NCBI GenBank assembly: GCA_029531795.1
Contig: JAPEIS010000005.1
Location: 2,044,001-2,108,000 of the forward strand
Origin: Sclerotinia nivalis
Taxonomy: Eukaryota > Ascomycota > Leotiomycetes > Helotiales > Sclerotiniaceae
Reading direction: 5' to 3'
DNA length: 64,000 nt
Positions 59,550 through 64,000 of the stretch are shown here, piece after piece (positions within the stretch are counted from its first letter, which is position 1; every line of letters begins with the position of its first letter). A program made the translations under genes and the position numbers. The notes beneath the pieces were generated by a model. The model worked only from the letters and a program-made list of their open reading frames with translations, searched no databases and was not told the origin of the DNA.

Positions 59550-62500
59550 TTTTCAACTTTATGATTTTGTATACGATTGCTATAAACCGCTTTATCTACG
59601 AAAGATCTTTAAGGTTAATGTTAACAAATTTTTAATTGGTAAACCTTCTCTCAATAACAATCAAATACAACAAAAGCTCTCTATATAATTACAAAATAAA
59701 CTTTTTGCTTTTCTTCTATATTATGCAGATAGGCTATCGCTTCATCGAATCTAGGATTACAAAATTAAATTGATATCTGATAAAAAGCCACTTTACTTCA
59801 AAAACCACCCTTTATCGCTAATAGAGTTAATGGTAGTACACAAATAACTTAATGATAATCTCTTCAAAAAGTTCATTCGGGAATCGAAATCGCAATACAC
59901 CTCTCCTTTGTTATTAGCTGTCAAATCTAAAGGAAAGATCTGTATCTATCAAGACTATTAAGAACTCAATAACATTACTATAAAGAATCGCTATTTATTA
60001 TCTATCGTTTGCAAAATACTAAACACTTTCTACAATACAAAAATTTATATTAAACTTGATATCATTGTAGTATTCAACAAGTTGCGAATCGTTGAAAGGA
60101 ATGAATGGAAAACTATATTCATTATTCATTTTGATCTTTTTGAATCTCTAATTATATCTTTCGATCTCTACAATATATCTAAATCGTTTCAATATTATAT
60201 TAATCATACATTTTTCGACGAATTGAATAAATATTGCATTATATATCTCGATAACATTTTAATCTACTCCGATAATCCCGTAAAGCATAAAAAGTATATC
60301 CATCAAATAATTCAAAAACTAATAAATACTGAATTACAAATTGATATTAACAAATACGAATTCGAAACCACAAAAACAAAATATCTAGATCTTATTATTA
60401 CAATCAAAGGTATCGAAATGAATCAAGAAAAGATTATAACTATTATATCTTGAAAATTGTCTTTATATATAAAGAATTTACAACGATTTCTTAGCTTCAT
60501 CAATTTCTATCAACATTTTATAAAAGATTTTTCAAAGATTTATTGTTCTCTTAACAATCTTTTATAGAAAAACATTATATAGGATTAAACTATAGATTAT
60601 ATAAAGACTTTTGATACTTTAAAAAGAACTTTCATAACAACACCGGTTTTGGTATATTTCGATTACAAACAGAAAACTGTTTTGGAAACCGATACTTTCA
60701 ATTGAGCCTTAGAAAAAATCCTTTTGCAATACAATAATAATAATATCTTATATTCAATCGCTTATTTTTCATTTAAGTATACAGCGACAGAATGTAATTA
60801 TGAAATCTACAACAAGGAACTACTCGTTATTATCAAAACAATAAAAGAATAACACTCGAAACTCTAAAATTCACAAAAGGAATTCGAGATTCTTACTAAT
60901 TACAAAAACCTCGAATATTTTATGATCACAAAAACTCTCAATCAATAGCAAATACGATAATCCGAATTTCTATCTCAATATAATTTCCGTATAATCTACC
61001 AATCGGAAAACAAAACTATTCAACCAAACACACTAAATAGAAAACACAAAGATCGATTGTATTACTTTAACCCAAACAATAAACATCTAAAGAATCAAGA
61101 ATGTATTATCCTCCCCCAAAACCGTTTTAACACCAACCTTTATAAGGATTTGATTGGATATATCAATTTAACACCAATAAAAACAATAATACCATTTTAC
61201 AATCAATCAATTGATATCCTAATCGATACAATATATATTAGATCCGATATTACAAATCAACTTATCTCTACTCTTAATAATCCATCAATGATTAAATAAT
61301 CAAAGAAGCATTATAAAACTCTTCGAATCGCTATATAGAATTGTTCGATCCAAAATAATAGAATTTACTATCAGAATAAGCTTTAAATTCCACCAAACAA
61401 TAAACTCAAACTTCAAATTATCTATCGGATTCATTTTTCTAATCCTACTGGTTATCTTAATCGAATTAAAACGATCGATCTTATCTCTTGTATATACTGA
61501 TGGTCTAATATATATTTAGAAATCACGTTTTATATAAAGGCTTACGAACTTTGTACTCATATCAAATCGTCTAAATCAACGTCTCTCGGATTTTTGAAAT
61601 CATTATCTGTCCCTTTTCGTATATGATCTGATATTTCAATCGATTATATTACATTGCTCCCAAATTACATTTACTATAATTCTACCTATAAATATATCTT
61701 GATAATAATCTATAAACTAATCAAAATAAAACATTTCATCGATATATATATACTAATGATAGAAAAACTAATCGATATTTTTATCAATCGTATTTATACA
61801 TTTTATAGATTTTCAAACAATATCATTTCCGATCAGGAAACACAATTCGTATCAGGATTCTGGTTACAACTCTCGAAACGATTAAGAATTACCTTAAAAC
61901 ACTCTTCAACTTTTCATCCTCAAACAGATAATCAAACCGAATGTATTAATTTGATTCTGAAACAGTATTTACGAGCTTTTGTTAATTACTACCAAAACGA
62001 TTGATTGAATTAATTATCTTTAACCAAGTTTACATTCAACAATATAGTTTCTGAAACGATTAATTGTTTACCCTTTTTTGCCAATTATAACTTTAATCTG
62101 TATCTAGATATTAAACCTAATAAACCTTATCTACCAATATAACTCTAATACAAAAACAAGAATTCTTTAAAAGAAATCGGACTATAGATCGTATAAAACA
62201 TATCTTGAAATAACTTCGCGTTTTTGTATAATAGATAATTATTACTTATAAAGATTATACTAACCATCATTGTTCTGATTTATTTTGTTATATAATCAGT
62301 CAAAAAGTCTATATCAATATCAAGAATATAAAGATTTTGTATAAAACAAAGAAACTAGATAATAAATAAATCAGCCTTTACAAGATTCTCAAGATTTATT
62401 TTTATATTTGTTTTATTCAATTGTTTAAGAATGTTAAAATCTTCTCTGTTTTCTATTATTCTTTTTTACTTCTAATCTATACTAATCCTTATTTCCTGGT

Positions 62501-62880
62501 TCAAACAATAATTAACGAATCAAAATCCCTAACTATACAGAACAGAGTTTTGAAATAGAACAACAATAAGGATAAACCTATTCAAAAATAAATATTTGAA
62601 AAAGTTCTAAATAATTATAATAAGGATAATCATCATTATTTGATCAAATAAAAACACTATATACCAATTTAACAATCGGCTAATAACTTAAAGAATAACA
62701 AAAAAATTCTTATCGAATATCATCACCTTCACCCAGAGAAACCAGGGCCGCCAACTTGAATCCTAAAACACTCCAACACTACTATATTGAAACCGGAACC
62801 ACAGAATTTGCAACCGAAATCATACAATACAATTGCTACACCCACTCTACGAAGATCCATTTGCATCAAGATTGTTCGTT
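59550..62880 (+). pseudogene. pol relic of Element F2
   Basis: The reverse transcriptase is best preserved at 60082-60453 (open, 123 codons), with Tyr-Leu-Asp-Asn replacing Tyr-Leu-Asp-Asp. RNase H lies at about 60650-60930, a linker at 61057-61296 and an integrase core at 61654-62001. The integrase includes the late Asp-..-Glu region, with Phe-His-Pro-Gln-Thr-Asp-Asn-Gln-Thr-Glu. The chromodomain at about 62570-62720 is full of Trp/Gln-to-stop changes. The protein otherwise runs parallel to F1 pol. Confidence 0.83.
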
Positions 62881-63094
62881 TCGTCTAAAAGTATATTATA
62901 TATTATTGCAATTGAAAATATAACGTTTGGATTATCGCATATTGAGAGATATAACATCATTGAGGGATACTATACGTTTTTGTTCAAAGACTTAATTGAG
63001 AAAAGGGACCTATATTTTTTCTTTATTTTTCTTTATTTTTCTTTATTTTTTAATACTCATTTGAGATCAAATGGGTTTCTTGAGGAGAGAATAC

Positions 63095-63257
63095 TATTAC
63101 AGATTCATCTCCCTTCACCTGCACATAATCATGTATACCTTAGGCATACATACATACACTCACTTCTATATAATCAGATCACCTCCTTGACCTTCTTCCT
63201 CTCCTCGTGATACAACTATAGATCAACTCTACATATACCTTTTCACTCGCCGTGATA
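63095..63257 (+). repeat. 3' LTR of Element F2
   Basis: 163 bases, reverse complement of the LTRs at 52756 and 59392, ending CGCCGTGATA. Same length as the F1 3' LTR. Confidence 0.88.
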
Positions 63258-63715
63258 CTAATCGACTACTACCGTTTACACCCCGAGAAATCTGGACCAT
63301 TATCATGGGTCTTGAATCACCCAAACACTACAATACTATTGTCAACTCCAATTCCTACAAAGACATTACAATAATCAACAAAAAAGAAAATACAATTTAC
63401 TTGAACAGAAAAATAATATTTCAAATTTTAAAACAATCTTAAAATTTAAAAGATAATCTTATAACTCAAGAATTTGAAGCGTCTGGATAAGATTTTGCTT
63501 GAACAATTATTTTTCAAAAAAGTTTTATCAATAATTTGAAAACAAACTAAACTTTGAAGAAAAGAATACTATCATAGATTCGTAACCCGTTCTTAGCTAG
63601 TTTACATAACTGCCTAAAACACCCATCCCCTATATAATCGGCGCTCTTCCTAGCACCTTCTTTCTTCTTCGTAGAATATCATCATATTTTAAAGCACCCT
63701 ACCACCACTATGATA
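63258..63715 (+). mobile_element. 3' end of a family G element
   Basis: The LTR at 63570-63715 (146 bases, TATCATAG...CTATGATA) is preceded by a purine tract (GAAGAAAAGAATAC) and about 300 bases of non-coding AT-rich DNA. The last part of that DNA matches 12643-12685 and neighbouring G' pieces in reverse complement. At 63309 an ATG opens a short frame of no known family. Confidence 0.65.
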
Positions 63716-64000
63716 ATATTGATTTTTATCTTCGAAGTATATAAGAACATTATTGAGATATATAATATAGTATTTATTTAGTTCGTCAAACAAAGTATGA
63801 TTAATATAGTATTAAAATAATATTGATATATTACAAAGATCAAAAAGTATAATTAGTAATTCGAATAATCCAAATCGAATAATAAAAGCGATTTTTCATT
63901 TATTACTTTTTACAATACGAAATTTGTTGAAAGTAGCAATAATATTTAATTTGATATAAATTTTTGCATTGCAAAAAGCATTCAGAGTTTCTCGAATAAT
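63716..64000 (-). pseudogene. reverse transcriptase relic (gypsy), cut by the LTR and by the window edge
   Basis: Minus-strand gypsy RT palm fragment. From right to left it shows Leu-Asn-Ala-Phe-Cys-Asn-Ala-Lys-Ile-Tyr, then Phe-Asn-Lys-Phe-Arg-Ile-Val, and Tyr-Leu-Asn-Asn near 63755 in place of Tyr-Leu-Asp-Asp. Close to F1 RT but a separate copy. It stops at the border of the family G LTR, which probably inserted into it. Confidence 0.75.

Larger units (their letters stand above)
59544..63257 (+). mobile_element. Element F2: 5'-lacking gypsy element of the F family, plus orientation
   Basis: Begins inside pol, at the point equivalent to about 56420 of F1. It continues through RT, RNase H, integrase and chromodomain to a degraded polypurine tract (GAGGAGAGAATAC) and a 163-base LTR (63095-63257). 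F1 abuts its broken left end in inverted orientation. The missing 5' part is not recognisable in the 72 bases left of F1, so it was deleted, or F1 insertion was accompanied by rearrangement. Confidence 0.85.

Noticed and set aside
12496..64000. CRISPR arrays, rRNA or tRNA genes
   Set aside because: No direct-repeat/spacer arrays, no rRNA stretches and no complete tRNA seen; the repeated units are LTRs and minisatellites.

Overview
The window looks like nuclear DNA of a filamentous ascomycete (Pezizomycotina). The only intact host gene is the Arp2/3 complex subunit Arc5, with a short 74-base fungal-type intron. The sequence is bipartite: about 12.5 kb of ordinary composition, then about 51 kb of extremely AT-rich DNA. 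That AT-rich part is built from transposable elements degraded by C-to-T and G-to-A changes, the signature of repeat-induced point mutation (RIP). A member of the Leotiomycetes, such as a Botrytis or Sclerotinia relative, would fit, but that is a guess.

Region 1 (1-12495). The arc5 gene runs off the left edge on the minus strand. Behind it lie nearly 12 kb with no convincing coding region, only simple repeats and weak promoter-like sites.

Region 2 (12496-52683) is a nest of elements inside elements, resolved here from target-site duplications and split reading frames. An old minus-strand LTR element (G') begins at 12496. It carries three 213-bp solo LTRs (family D) and Element A. Element A (13196-49437) is a Ty3/gypsy chromovirus with 486-bp LTRs and target duplication ATAAG. 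It holds a 452-bp TRIM (15188-15639) and, inside its reverse transcriptase, Element B. Element B (16729-45782) is a Ty1/copia element with 358-bp LTRs and target duplication AAAAC. Its left LTR was split by Element C (16924-38408), a DNA transposon with 17-bp perfect terminal inverted repeats and a TA duplication. Element C holds a degraded Plavaka-like transposase and a long divergent minus-strand passenger relic. It received in turn a chromodomain-bearing gypsy element, D (17476-23098), and a 5'-truncated Tad1-like LINE (32382-33747) with a 16-bp target duplication. A 288-bp solo LTR sits in the copia reverse transcriptase. Removing the nested parts leaves plausible lengths: A about 6.7 kb, B about 7.3 kb, C about 14.5 kb, D 5.6 kb.

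Region 3 (52684-64000) holds gypsy elements in opposite orientations. F1 (minus, 52756-59543) is nearly full length and interrupts a related plus-strand F2 (59544-63257). They are followed by an LTR of the G family and a minus-strand reverse transcriptase relic at the right edge.

Almost all element proteins carry many stop codons of the RIP type (CAA/CAG/TGG to stop) and changed catalytic residues, so none is likely to be active. Short elements (TRIM, solo LTRs, the LINE piece) are much better preserved. The most interesting signals are the large TA-flanked Plavaka-like transposon with its unidentified Asn/Gln/Asp-rich passenger gene, the TRIM that shares a primer-binding site with copia Element B, and an open antisense frame in gypsy Element A.
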